Assembly: GCF_001280005.1 (NCBI RefSeq)
Contig: NZ_LGDW01000045.1
Coordinates: 1-21,501 of the forward strand
Source: Streptomyces sp. NRRL WC-3618
Lineage (GTDB): Bacteria > Actinomycetota > Actinomycetes > Streptomycetales > Streptomycetaceae
DNA length: 21,501 nt
Direction of reading: 5' to 3'
Made by a program: the position numbers and the translations under genes. Under the pieces are notes generated by a model. That model saw nothing but the letters and a program-made list of their open reading frames with translations, searched no databases and had not been told where the DNA came from. Shown one piece after another: positions 6,251 to 14,140 of this stretch. Each line of letters starts with the position of its first letter. Position 1 is the stretch's first letter.

Positions 6251-8989
6251 TTACGAGGGCATCCTGTGGCCCAGCAGAGCGAGGTTCTCGATGGCGGCGA
6301 GGCCGTAGAGAGCGGTGTCGTTGCTGGACACCCAGGTGGCCTCGCTGCCCGGGACGAGGGCGACCGGGCCGCTCACCTGTTCGGTCTTCCAGGGCGCCGA
6401 CTCCTTGTAGCCGTCGGAGTTGTAGAACTTGTCCCACGCGCGCGTGGCGAGTTTCGCGTCACCGGTCTGTACAGCCGCGTACGCGTCGAGCCGTGAATGG
6501 CCCTGGAAGAGGAGCAGGGTGCCGAAGTTCGAGCCGTAGCGGGCCGCCTGTTCGGCCTTGGTGGCGTTGAAGTAGCGGCAGTAGTCGAAGTACGCCTCGT
6601 TGAACTCGGGCATGTCGACCAGGTCGATGAGTTCGGCGCAGAGTTCGTTGAGTCCGAAGACCGCGGAGAGGTGCGAGACGCCGACGACGGGCGCCGCGGC
6701 GACGGCGAACTTCCCGGTGTCGAGGTCGTACAGCCCGCTGCCCTGGACGAAGCCGTTGGGCTGGGCGGCGATGGTCTCCATGGTGGACAGCACGCGCGCC
6801 TTGGCCTTCTCCCACTTGGGGCCCTTGCGTTCCCACTCGGTCAGCCAGGCCGACACCAGACCGCTCCAGTCGGTGCCGAAGCCGATCGACAGGGCGTGCC
6901 GGTCGGGGGTGTACGGCTCGGTGCGGATCTTGCGGATGGGGTCGAGGACGAGGAACGTCTCGTCGCTGTCGACGTTGGCGTGCATGAGGTCGCCGACGCG
7001 TTCGTCACCGGTGAGGAAGTAGTAGTAGCGGCGGTAGGTGGTGTTGGCGATGCGCTGCTGCTTGGCGCTGTCGGCGTAGTGCTGCACGCCGTGGCGGGTG
7101 CCGAGGCCGGCCCACTGCCCGAGGTGGTACACGTCGACCTCACCGGTGTGGCGGGTCATCGCCTCGGCGAACCGGAAGATGTCGGCGCGGCCCGAGCGCA
7201 GGTAGGCGAACCAGAGCCAGAGGTCGGGCGACAGTTCGGAGTTGTCCCACGCGTAGCCGCCGACGTCGTACCGCCACTGGTGCCGGGCGGTGTCGTACGT
7301 GTGCATGATGTCGCCGTAGTCCCAGAAGCCGTACCAGCGGCGCTGCTCCACCTGGTCCTTGTAGTACGTGAAGAGGAAGTCGAGGTGGTCCTCGATCCTG
7401 GCCTTGGCGGGGGTGGAGCGGTCGGGCTCGGAGTAGAGGCCGGGGCCGAAGACCTGGGCCTTGATGAGCTGCCTGGGCGGGGCGGCGAGCTGGGGCAGGA
7501 CCCGTACGGCTGCGACCTGTTCGGCGAGTTTCTCGGCGCTGGGGGTCGACTCGTTGGCCCAGAAGAGGAGTTCGGAGGTGCGGGCGATGCCGTAGGGGGT
7601 GCCGAAGCCCGGTTCGTAGTCCTCGTAGGTGATGTTGAGGCCTTCGAGCTGTTCGGCGTACGTGTCCTGACCCATGCCGTCGTGGTAAAAGCGCAGGTCC
7701 ATGGGCTGCGCCTCGGGCGACCAGAGCCAGAGGGTGACCTCGGCCTCGTCGGTCTGGGCGTCGCGGATGTCGAGCTGGGCGGGGTGCTTCTCCCAGAAGT
7801 CCCTGAGGCCGAAGGAGAGTCCGCCGCTCGCCCCGCCGACGTAACCGAACCCGGAGGCCCGCTTGCCCCCGCCGGCGCCGATCCAGCCGTGGCCCTTCTT
7901 GGTGCGCTTGCGGAGGGTGAAGCCGTCGGCGGAGAGCTGGGAGAGGGTGTAGTCGCCCCACTCGGGGATGTACTGGAGGCGGGTGGTGACGCGCTGGTCC
8001 CAGGTCGAGGGGTCGGGCAGCCTCTCCCCCGCGAACTGGGCCGCCTGGACGGCCGCTCCGGGGTCGCGGCGCTGCCCGGTGATGCCCTTGACGGCCTCGC
8101 GCAGCAGTCCGGTGCCGTCGCCGCCGATCCGGATGTGCCGGTCGTACGAGGCGTCCCGCATCGGCACGCTGAAGCGGACCCCGATGCCGCGGATGAAGTC
8201 GCCGCTCGCCTTGCCGGGCTTCTGGTCGCCGTCGTACGTGATGGTGTGGACCATGCGGAAGGAGTCGGCGCCGGCGTAGAAGTAGAGGCGGATCGAGAAG
8301 GGGAGCCAACTGCGGCTGCCCTTGCGGTGCTTGCCGTCGATGCGGACAACAGCCCTGACGGGGCCGTCCTGTTCGACCTCGACCTTGCTGATGGCGCTGT
8401 CGAAGCGCTCGAACCTGGTCGCACCCTGGTCCTCGTCCTCGATCTCGGGCTGGCGGATGAGGACGAGCCGCCCGTTCTTCGCGATCTCGGTGGCGCCGCG
8501 TCTCACCGACCTCACCAGCGTGGAACCGGACTTGGCGATGCGTGCGGAGATGACTCCGGTCGAGATGTCGATGCTCCCGCCGCGGTTGTCGACGGTGACC
8601 TTCGCGGCGGGGACCTCGGGGGTCCCGGCGGTCAGCGTGAGCTTGCCGTTGCCCGAACTCACGGCGTGGGCGGTCCACTTGAGGCTGCCGTCGGGCCAGT
8701 AGGCGAGCGGCCACGACTGTACGGGGACGGACTTGCCGGCGGCGTCCGTGAGCGCGAAGGTCTGGTGCGCGTCGTAGGTGCCCTTCGGCCAGGGCACGCC
8801 GACGGTGGAGCCGGGGGCGGCGCCGAGGCCGCCGTCCTCCAGCCAGTCCAGGGTGACCGGGTCCGCGTCGGCCTCGGCGGCCGAGGGCGCGGCCTGCGCG
8901 TCCTTCGCTCCCAGCGCCCAGCTGAACTGGGCGGCGGCTCCGGCGACGGCGGCGGCCTTGAGGAGTGATCTGCGGGGGATGGGAGACAT
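6251..8989 (-). CDS. Tat-exported PcRGLX/YetA-like exo-rhamnogalacturonan lyase family protein
   Basis: The 912-residue protein begins with a twin-arginine signal (R6-R7-S-L-L-K, hydrophobic stretch to about residue 28, likely cleavage after A31-Q-A33), so it is secreted folded. The next segment (VTLDWLEDGG...VPWPKGTYDAHQTFALTDAAGKSVPVQSW split across about 42-90, then LAYWPDGSLKW) is the hallmark first beta-sandwich of the PcRGLX/YetA family, whose fungal founder is an exo-acting rhamnogalacturonan lyase (PL26). A central beta-sandwich and an aromatic-rich alpha-helical domain follow (YGFWDYGDIMHTYD, YDVGGYAWDNSE, GLGTRHGVQHYADS). Start ATG 8989 was chosen for the Tat signal; the open frame continues upstream to 9616 but overlaps the next gene. 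It is last of five genes in a transport operon, fitting B. subtilis lplABCD-yetA. Exact substrate is inferred. Confidence 0.82.
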   Translation of the reverse strand: MSPIPRRSLLKAAAVAGAAAQFSWALGAKDAQAAPSAAEADADPVTLDWLEDGGLGAAPGSTVGVPWPKGTYDAHQTFALTDAAGKSVPVQSWPLAYWPDGSLKWTAHAVSSGNGKLTLTAGTPEVPAAKVTVDNRGGSIDISTGVISARIAKSGSTLVRSVRRGATEIAKNGRLVLIRQPEIEDEDQGATRFERFDSAISKVEVEQDGPVRAVVRIDGKHRKGSRSWLPFSIRLYFYAGADSFRMVHTITYDGDQKPGKASGDFIRGIGVRFSVPMRDASYDRHIRIGGDGTGLLREAVKGITGQRRDPGAAVQAAQFAGERLPDPSTWDQRVTTRLQYIPEWGDYTLSQLSADGFTLRKRTKKGHGWIGAGGGKRASGFGYVGGASGGLSFGLRDFWEKHPAQLDIRDAQTDEAEVTLWLWSPEAQPMDLRFYHDGMGQDTYAEQLEGLNITYEDYEPGFGTPYGIARTSELLFWANESTPSAEKLAEQVAAVRVLPQLAAPPRQLIKAQVFGPGLYSEPDRSTPAKARIEDHLDFLFTYYKDQVEQRRWYGFWDYGDIMHTYDTARHQWRYDVGGYAWDNSELSPDLWLWFAYLRSGRADIFRFAEAMTRHTGEVDVYHLGQWAGLGTRHGVQHYADSAKQQRIANTTYRRYYYFLTGDERVGDLMHANVDSDETFLVLDPIRKIRTEPYTPDRHALSIGFGTDWSGLVSAWLTEWERKGPKWEKAKARVLSTMETIAAQPNGFVQGSGLYDLDTGKFAVAAAPVVGVSHLSAVFGLNELCAELIDLVDMPEFNEAYFDYCRYFNATKAEQAARYGSNFGTLLLFQGHSRLDAYAAVQTGDAKLATRAWDKFYNSDGYKESAPWKTEQVSGPVALVPGSEATWVSSNDTALYGLAAIENLALLGHRMPS

Positions 8990-9053
8990 GGGAGACCGGC
9001 CTTTCCCTTGCGTACGGAAACAGTGATGGTCAGGGGCATGACAGAGGGAGGTA

Positions 9054-9070
9054 CGGCGCCCGAGGCGCCG
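9054..9070. other. Stem-loop inside the operon, before the lyase gene
   Basis: Perfect 7-bp stem CGGCGCC/GGCGCCG with a 3-nt loop, in the 104-bp gap between the DUF624 and lyase genes, the only sizeable gap in the operon. It could be a partial terminator or an RNA processing or stability element setting lyase expression relative to the transporter; position only. Confidence 0.4.
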
Positions 9071-9093
9071 CCCTTGGGCGATGGCACCGCCCG

Positions 9094-9693
9094 TCAGCGG
9101 CGCCGGTAGCGCTCCTCGACGGCGACGGCCGCCGCCGCGACGGCCCCGAGGACGGGCACCGCCAGCGGCGGAAGGAACCCCGCGGACAGGGCCACGACGG
9201 CCAGCCCGCAGACGACCAGGAAGGACCCGGCGGGATCGCGCACGGTCCGGCGCCCGGCATCCGCGAGCAGCACCCGCCAGACGGCGCCCGGCGTCCAGAC
9301 GGCCGTCGCCCGCAACAGAGCCACGGCAACGCCGATCAGCGCGAAGACACCGACGGCCCCGACGAACCGCCCGCCCGGAATCCCGGCCTGCGCGGCCAGG
9401 ACGTCCACCCGGACCGCGCCGACCACCGCCCAGCCGGCGAGCCCGACGAGCCATCCGCCGCGCACGGCGGCCCGGAAGTCCGCGGCGAACTCCCGCCAGC
9501 CACCGCCCACATGGGTCGTACGACGCCGCAGATGCCGTGCGCCGGCGGCGAAGGCCGCCGGGTAGGTGACGATCCCGAGACAGGCCACGGCGATCCACAC
9601 GCCGGTGAGCAGACACTCGGCGAAGACCGCGAAGCGCTCGCCGAACACGGACTCCTTGCGCGGAGAGCGTGCCTTCACGCGTGTTCCGGCCAT
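9094..9693 (-). CDS. DUF624/YesL-like integral membrane protein
   Basis: The 199-residue protein has about five hydrophobic spans (roughly 25-50, 78-95, 108-128, 155-170, 172-190), a start rich in Arg/Lys, and a FAVFAECLLTGVWIAVACLGIVTYPAAFAAGARHL segment in its first span region, which is the usual DUF624 layout. DUF624 is typified by B. subtilis YesL, encoded with the yesOPQ ABC importer of the rhamnogalacturonan operon. Its biochemical role is unknown, but the family recurs next to carbohydrate ABC importers, as here. It starts at ATG 9693, 10 bp after the stop of the second permease, so it is co-transcribed. Family assignment rests on topology and context; motif support is modest. Confidence 0.78.
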   Translation of the reverse strand: MAGTRVKARSPRKESVFGERFAVFAECLLTGVWIAVACLGIVTYPAAFAAGARHLRRRTTHVGGGWREFAADFRAAVRGGWLVGLAGWAVVGAVRVDVLAAQAGIPGGRFVGAVGVFALIGVAVALLRATAVWTPGAVWRVLLADAGRRTVRDPAGSFLVVCGLAVVALSAGFLPPLAVPVLGAVAAAAVAVEERYRRR

Positions 9694-9703
9694 GGTGACC
9701 GCC

Positions 9704-10579
9704 TCAGCCCTTCAGTCCGGAGGTCGCCATACCGTCGATGAGATAGCGCTGGAAGGCCATGAAGAAGGCGACGACCGGGACCAGCGCCACCAGCGACATG
9801 GCGATCATGCTGCCGTAGTTGGAGATGCCTTCCTGGTCGCGGAACATCATCAGGCCGAGCGAAACCGTGTACTTGGAGGGGGTGTTGAGGTAGATCAACG
9901 GCCCCATGAAGTCGTTCCACGCGTTGATGAAGGTGAAGATGGCGCTGGTGATGACGGCCGGGCGGCTCAACGGCAGCACGATCGACCAGTAGGTCCGCAG
10001 ATGCCCGCAGCCGTCGAGCTTCGCGGCCTCGTCCAGTTCGCGCGGCAGCCCGCGCATGAACTGCACCATCAGGAAGACGAAGAACGCCTCCGTGGCCAGG
10101 AACTTGCCCGCGACCAGCGGCACGAGCGTGTCGATGTATCCGAGTTTGCGGAACAGTACGTACTGCGGGATGAGCAGCACGTGATACGGCAGCAGCAGGG
10201 TGCCGATCATCAGTGTGAACAGCAGGTTCCGCCCGGCGAACCGGATCTTGGCGAAGGCGTACGCGGTGAGGGAGCTGGAGATCACCACGCCGACCACGGC
10301 CAGGCCCGCGTACATCAGCGAGTTGGTGAAGAAGCTGGTGATGGAGATGCCCGAGATGCCGTCGGCGAGTCCCGAGAAGTTCGCCCAGACCGGTTGGGTG
10401 GGCAGCAGGTCGAGGCTGGCGATGATGTCCTTGCTCGGTTTGAACGAGGCACCGAGCACCCAGATCACCGGGTAGAGGACCACCGCGAGCACGAGGAGCG
10501 CGCCCACGTGCCAGGCGAGGGATCCGGTGCGCCGCCGTTCGTCGGCGGTGCTCACCACAGGGCTGGTGGCACTGGTCAC
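9704..10579 (-). CDS. Carbohydrate ABC transporter permease (MalG/CUT1 type)
   Basis: The 291-residue protein has six predicted membrane spans and the ABC EAA loop EAAKLDGCGHLRTYWSIVLPL about two-thirds along, the site that docks the ATPase. The C-terminus (FMAFQRYLIDGMATSGLKG) is a standard MalG-type ending. It imports an oligosaccharide together with the permease and lipoprotein encoded just upstream. The GTG start at 10579 lies in a GTGA overlap with the upstream permease stop and has GAGGAGG about 8 nt before it. No ATPase gene is in the operon. Streptomyces CUT1 importers commonly share the ATPase MsiK encoded elsewhere, which I infer applies here. Confidence 0.94.
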   Translation of the reverse strand: MTSATSPVVSTADERRRTGSLAWHVGALLVLAVVLYPVIWVLGASFKPSKDIIASLDLLPTQPVWANFSGLADGISGISITSFFTNSLMYAGLAVVGVVISSSLTAYAFAKIRFAGRNLLFTLMIGTLLLPYHVLLIPQYVLFRKLGYIDTLVPLVAGKFLATEAFFVFLMVQFMRGLPRELDEAAKLDGCGHLRTYWSIVLPLSRPAVITSAIFTFINAWNDFMGPLIYLNTPSKYTVSLGLMMFRDQEGISNYGSMIAMSLVALVPVVAFFMAFQRYLIDGMATSGLKG

Positions 10580-11532
10580 TTGGCGGCCTCCTCGTAGTGC
10601 ACCCACTTCTTCTGCGACCAGAACAGGACCGCCGTGACGAGTGCCACCGCGATCACCAGCGTCCAGGCCATCGCGGAGGCAAAGCCCATCTGGGACTCCT
10701 TGAAGCCCTTCTGGTAGAGGTAACAGGTGTAGACGAGGGTGGCGTCGGCGGGCCCGCACCGGCTGTCGGAGACGACATAGGCGGAGCCGAACACCTGGAA
10801 CGCGTGGATGGACTCCAGCAGCACGTTGAAGAACAGCACCGGGGACAACATCGGCAGCGTGATGTTCCAGAACCGCCGCAGGGGGCCGGCTCCGTCCATC
10901 TCGGCGGCCTCGTAAAGTTCCTGCGGCACCTGTTTGAGTCCGGCCAGGAAGATGACCATCGGCGCGCCGAACTGCCAGATGCTCAGGGCCACCAGTGCGT
11001 ACAGGACGTAGTCCGGGTTGCCGATCCAGCCGCCGACATCGAGCCCGAAGACCTTCTGTGTACGGTCCACCACGGCGTCGTCGGAGAACAGTGCCCGCCA
11101 GACGAAGCCCACGGAGACGCTGGCACCGATGAGCGACGGCAGGTAGAAGGCGGCCCGGTACAGGGCCTGTCCGCGCCGCTTCTGCGCGAGCAGCAGTGCC
11201 ACTCCGAGCGCGAGGAGCAGCTTCAGCGGCGTGGCCACGACGACGTACTTCAGCGTGACCTCGACCGACTTCTGCCAGCGTGGGTCCTGGAACATCGTCG
11301 TGAAGTTGTCCAGCCCCACCCACTTGGGCGGCGTGAACAGGTTGTAGCTGGTGAACGCGTAGTACAGCGACGCGATCATCGGCCCCGCCGTGAGCAGCAG
11401 GAAGCCCGCGATCCACGGCGACATGAAGAGATAGCCGGCGAGGTTCTCGCGGCGCCGCCCGCGCCGCCCGTCGGCAGGAGCGGCGTACCGCTTCCTCGCC
11501 GGGGGCGCGGGCGCTTCCTTGACGAGCGTCAT
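10576..11532 (-). CDS. Carbohydrate ABC transporter permease (MalF/CUT1 type)
   Basis: The 318-residue protein has a basic N-terminus then six spans, beginning with ENLAGYLFMSPWIAGFLLLTAGP, the typical start of MalF-type permeases in LplB/YesP-like systems. Its EAA loop is EAAEMDGAGPLRRFWNITLP. The C-terminus is a short cytoplasmic tail (SQKKWVHYEEAAK). It pairs with the overlapping downstream MalG-type permease. It starts at ATG 11532, 14 bp after the stop of the binding-protein gene, so the two are certainly one transcription unit. Which sugar is carried cannot be read from the permease alone; pectin-derived saccharides are inferred from the linked lyase and DUF624 genes. Confidence 0.94.
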   Translation of the reverse strand: MTLVKEAPAPPARKRYAAPADGRRGRRRENLAGYLFMSPWIAGFLLLTAGPMIASLYYAFTSYNLFTPPKWVGLDNFTTMFQDPRWQKSVEVTLKYVVVATPLKLLLALGVALLLAQKRRGQALYRAAFYLPSLIGASVSVGFVWRALFSDDAVVDRTQKVFGLDVGGWIGNPDYVLYALVALSIWQFGAPMVIFLAGLKQVPQELYEAAEMDGAGPLRRFWNITLPMLSPVLFFNVLLESIHAFQVFGSAYVVSDSRCGPADATLVYTCYLYQKGFKESQMGFASAMAWTLVIAVALVTAVLFWSQKKWVHYEEAAK

Positions 11533-11546
11533 GGTGGTGTTTCCCC

Positions 11547-12833
11547 TCAGCCCGCGAACGCGGCCTTGGCCTCGCCGAACAGTGCCTTGGCGCCGTCGGC
11601 CGGCTTGGTCTTGCCCTGCGCGATCTCACCGCCGATACGCAGGAAGGCCGACTCGACGACGTCCGCGCCGGACGGGTGCGGGGTGATCTTCCCGAGCACG
11701 CCGGCCTTGGCGACCTCGTCCTCGTACGCCGAGACTCCCTTGTTGTTGGGGTCGGTCGGCTTGAACGCGTCGTACTGCTCGGTGGTGGCCAGAATGCCTC
11801 GGTCGTAACCCATGATTTTGCCGGCCTCGGGGTCGTGGACCATGAAGTCGATGAACTGGGCGACCTCCTTGGGGTGCTTGGTCCCGGAGAAGCCGCTGAG
11901 CATCAGCGAACCGAGGTACTGGCCGGTGTCCTTGCCGTCCGTGGTGGGAATCGGCGCGAGCCCGTAGTCGGACTCGCCCTCGCCCTCGTAGCGGATGGAG
12001 AAGTTGTCCCAGGTGAATTCGGACGCGGCCAGCCCCGCCGACAGACCGGACTTGGGCGAGACCTGCTCGATCTTCTTGGGGTCGGCGACGAGACCGGACT
12101 TCACCCGCTTGTAGCCGTCCTCCCACCACGCGGTCAGATCGTCCTCGGTGAAGCCGAGATCGGTGTCGGTGAAGAAGGCCTTGCCGTTCTGCCGCAGGTA
12201 CAGGTCGTAGAGGTACATGATGGTGAAGTAGCCGGTGTCGCCGGCGATCTTCAGTTTGTCCTGGATCGCCTGCAGCGCCGTGAAGTACTCGTCCCAGGTC
12301 CAGCCGAACTTCGGCTCCACGCCTGCCTTCTTGAAGGCCTTGAGGTCGATGACGAGCGCCATGGTGTTGGCGCCGACGGGAATGCCGAGCTGCTTGCCGT
12401 CGACAGAGCCGTTCGCCAGAACGCCGTTGCGGAAGTTCTCCAGGCTCAGATTCCCGGCGTCCGCCTGCGTCTTGAGATCCATCAGAACGCCACGCTTGTC
12501 GTATTTGCGAAGAAAACCGACCGCATTCTGGAAAACGTCCGGCGGATTCCCGCCGGAGGCCTGGGTCTGGAACTTCTCCCAGAACGCCGCGTAGTCCGTG
12601 AATTCAGGCTTGATCTTTGTCTTCGGGTACTTCTTCTCGAAGAGCGCGATCGTCTTCTTGATGGCGATGGTGCGGGGTTCGCCACCCCACCACGCATAAC
12701 GGAGTGTCACATTTCCGTCCCCGGCGCCGCTGTCACCGCCACACCCGGTCGTCGCCGCGAGCCCCAGCACTGCCGCCGAGGCTCCGGCCACCTTGAGGAT
12801 CGTTCGTCTCTCAACATTCCCGTTCTCAGGCAT
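11547..12833 (-). CDS. Extracellular solute-binding lipoprotein (family 1)
   Basis: The 428-residue protein starts with a Tat-like R9-R10-T-I-L-K signal and a lipobox ending at C31 (ATTGC), so the mature protein would be anchored to the outer face of the membrane. The body follows family 1 sugar-binding proteins: VTLRYAWWGGEPRT, IALFEKKYPKTKIKPEF, WEKFQTQASGGNPPDVFQ, and a C-terminal MLSGFSGTKHPKEVAQFIDFM hinge region. It captures the ligand and delivers it to the two permeases encoded downstream. ATG 12833 has GGAGGG about 8 nt upstream. It is the first gene of the operon and sits below a clear promoter with LacI-type operator half-sites in its 5' leader. Confidence 0.94.
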   Translation of the reverse strand: MPENGNVERRTILKVAGASAAVLGLAATTGCGGDSGAGDGNVTLRYAWWGGEPRTIAIKKTIALFEKKYPKTKIKPEFTDYAAFWEKFQTQASGGNPPDVFQNAVGFLRKYDKRGVLMDLKTQADAGNLSLENFRNGVLANGSVDGKQLGIPVGANTMALVIDLKAFKKAGVEPKFGWTWDEYFTALQAIQDKLKIAGDTGYFTIMYLYDLYLRQNGKAFFTDTDLGFTEDDLTAWWEDGYKRVKSGLVADPKKIEQVSPKSGLSAGLAASEFTWDNFSIRYEGEGESDYGLAPIPTTDGKDTGQYLGSLMLSGFSGTKHPKEVAQFIDFMVHDPEAGKIMGYDRGILATTEQYDAFKPTDPNNKGVSAYEDEVAKAGVLGKITPHPSGADVVESAFLRIGGEIAQGKTKPADGAKALFGEAKAAFAG

Positions 12834-12860
12834 GGTCAGGCCCTCCCCGCGATGTCGTGG

Positions 12861-12895
12861 GCGCTTGCATGAATCGTTTCAAGTAAGCGCTTGCC
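12861..12895 (-). promoter_or_regulatory. LacI-type operator cluster in the operon leader
   Basis: Two palindromic sites lie just downstream of the -10 box. The first, at 12870-12881, is (minus strand) TGAAACGATTCA, one mismatched pair from a TGAAACGNTTCA-type LacI operator. The second, AAGCGCTT at 12885-12892, is a perfect palindrome of the kind bound by LacI-family sugar repressors. GCGCTTGC also occurs as a direct repeat at 12861-12868 and 12887-12894. Covering the start of transcription implies repression lifted by a sugar signal. The repressor gene is not in the window. Confidence 0.65.
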
Positions 12896-12900
12896 GGGAT

Positions 12901-12929
12901 AAGCTACGGAGGGGCTCGGAACGCGTCAA
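12901..12929 (-). promoter_or_regulatory. Promoter of the transport/lyase operon
   Basis: Minus-strand -35 TTGACG (12924-12929), 17-bp spacer, -10 TAGCTT (12901-12906): a good vegetative-type promoter. Transcription should start near 12893-12895, giving a leader of about 60 nt that contains the operator sites. Confidence 0.75.
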
Positions 12930-13320
12930 TGATTCGGACAGGATTTTCCTGCGAGCGGCCGGTCGGAGCGGGTGCGCGAGTCGACTCCTGTACCCACAAA
13001 GGAGGTTGACGTTGCAGGTGAGGCGGCCGAGGTCGACTGACCGAACGCCGGCGTGCCGCCCGCGTTTATTTGGGGCTGGGCCGAAATGCGCCTGCCGGGT
13101 GGGGAGACGGAGCCCGAAGAGACCCACGCTCCAGGAGTTGCTCCGTGGAGGTCAGCGGACGCCCGACGGGAGGCCCACCAAGCCCCGCCGGGTCCCCCGA
13201 AGCGACCTCGGGGAGCGGACGGACGGCTCGGGAAAGATGACCGGCGGAGCAGCGAGTCACACACGCGGGGCAGTCCCGTTTCACGGCATACGCCGGAGCG
13301 GAGCCCGCCCGGAAACGACG
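12930..13320. other. Apparently non-coding stretch upstream of the operon
   Basis: About 390 bp between the operon promoter and the tRNA terminator. No recognisable protein is encoded on either strand; the open frames run into the hairpin and tRNA. The one notable sequence is a perfect Shine-Dalgarno AAAGGAGG at 12998-13005 on the plus strand, followed by in-frame TTG (13012) and GTG (13018) codons. The translation from there is Arg/Pro-rich and matches nothing I know. A lost regulator gene is possible but unsupported. Confidence 0.5.
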
Positions 13321-13362
13321 AGTGCGGCCCGTGTCCACGTTTCCGTGGACACGGGCCGCACT
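13321..13362 (-). terminator. 19-bp perfect hairpin after tRNA-Val(CAC) copy 2
   Basis: AGTGCGGCCCGTGTCCACG (13321-13339) pairs exactly with 13344-13362, with a TTTC-type 4-nt loop. It begins 8 bp past the tRNA 3' end on the minus strand. It lacks a long T-run, but its strength and position fit a terminator. Confidence 0.8.
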
Positions 13363-13370
13363 CGATCCGG

Positions 13371-13442
13371 TGGGCGATACTGGGTTCGAACCAGTGACCT
13401 CTTCGGTGTGAACGAAGCGCTCTCCCACTGAGCTAATCGCCC
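13371..13442 (-). tRNA. tRNA-Val (anticodon CAC), copy 2
   Basis: 72 nt, identical base for base to the tRNA at 5610-5681; anticodon loop TTCACAC gives CAC. No CCA is encoded. A minus-strand -10 candidate TAATGT lies at 13456-13461 with no clear -35, and a small inverted repeat ACCCC/GGGGT (13461-13477) overlaps the promoter region, so its expression signals differ from those of copy 1. Confidence 0.97.
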
Positions 13443-13496
13443 GGACGCAGAAAGAACATTACCCCATGTCACGGGGTGCCTCGGACACGTCCCGGG

Positions 13497-13949
13497 TCAC
13501 TGGTCCTTGATCTTCCAGGGCATTTCCAGCCCGAACTTCCATACGTAGATCCCGACGAGAACCGCCACGATCACGAGACCGACCGTCGTCAGGATGATGT
13601 TCCGGCGGCGCACCTCGGGGTCGAGTGCACGCTGTGCCGCCTCGGTGACCTTGCGTTTCGTCCAGCGCAGCACCAGCTGGGCCCACACGAACTCGGTCGC
13701 CCAGATCGCCATACCGCCGAAGATCACCAGCCAGCCCGGTCCGGGCAGGGGCAGCATGACGATGCCGGCGCCCACCACGGCGAGGCCCACGACGAAGACG
13801 CCGACCTGCCAGCTCATGTGCAGCATGCGGCGCGCTTTGATGAATTCCGGTGCTCTCGAGCCGAGCTCCCGCTCGTCCGTCGCCTCACCGGCCCCGGTCT
13901 CATCTGGTGTCACGACAGCCTCACTCGGCTTGTCACTCCCCGTATTCAT
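13497..13949 (-). CDS. PGPGW-motif (TIGR02611-type) membrane protein
   Basis: The 150-residue protein has an acidic N-terminus (1-35), a basic segment, then membrane spans at about 47-67, 73-90 and 117-137. The PGPGW motif at residues 69-73 joins the first two spans and defines a family of small actinobacterial membrane proteins of unknown function (TIGR02611). A charged loop (LRWTKRKVTEAAQRALDPEVRRR) precedes the last span. ATG 13949 was chosen over a start 11 codons upstream because MNTGSDKPSE is a more usual acidic start and AGGG lies before it. The gene is divergent from ssgB, sharing a 191-bp intergenic region. Its role is unknown; no partner can be inferred. Confidence 0.85.
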   Translation of the reverse strand: MNTGSDKPSEAVVTPDETGAGEATDERELGSRAPEFIKARRMLHMSWQVGVFVVGLAVVGAGIVMLPLPGPGWLVIFGGMAIWATEFVWAQLVLRWTKRKVTEAAQRALDPEVRRRNIILTTVGLVIVAVLVGIYVWKFGLEMPWKIKDQ

Positions 13950-14055
13950 ACGGCCAAACCCTACCGGACGGAAACCGGTCACCGGAATGGTCGTAACCGA
14001 CGAACCGGCTCTCGGCCGGAAGAGTTACGTAAAGACACGCAAAACACCCAGAGGG

Positions 14056-14079
14056 GTTTACAACGGCACCGTAGGTGGC
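14056..14079 (+). promoter_or_regulatory. Possible stress-sigma promoter of ssgB
   Basis: GTTT (14056-14059), 14-nt spacer, GGTGGC (14074-14079). ssgB of S. coelicolor is reported to be under the stress sigma factor SigH (consensus about GTTT-N14-16-GGGTAT). The -35 part fits; the -10 part is only a partial match. Confidence 0.35.
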
Positions 14080-14140
14080 ATGTCGATTTCGCCGACGTGC
14101 GAATCCCCGAGCGCACACTGAGCGAAAGGCCTTGGCGCTT

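Noticed and set aside
6497..8968. Long open frame opposite the lyase gene (823 codons)
   Set aside because: Shadow of the lyase gene; composition is Val/Gly/Glu-biased and has no domain. The Tat signal and family motifs fix the minus strand as coding.
8990..9616. N-terminal extension of the lyase frame upstream of its Tat signal
   Set aside because: It overlaps the DUF624 gene almost completely and would bury the signal peptide.
12930..13320. Degenerate LacI-family regulator remnant
   Set aside because: I looked for a helix-turn-helix start in all frames. A short KRPTLQELL stretch looked tempting, but nothing after it resembles a LacI protein.
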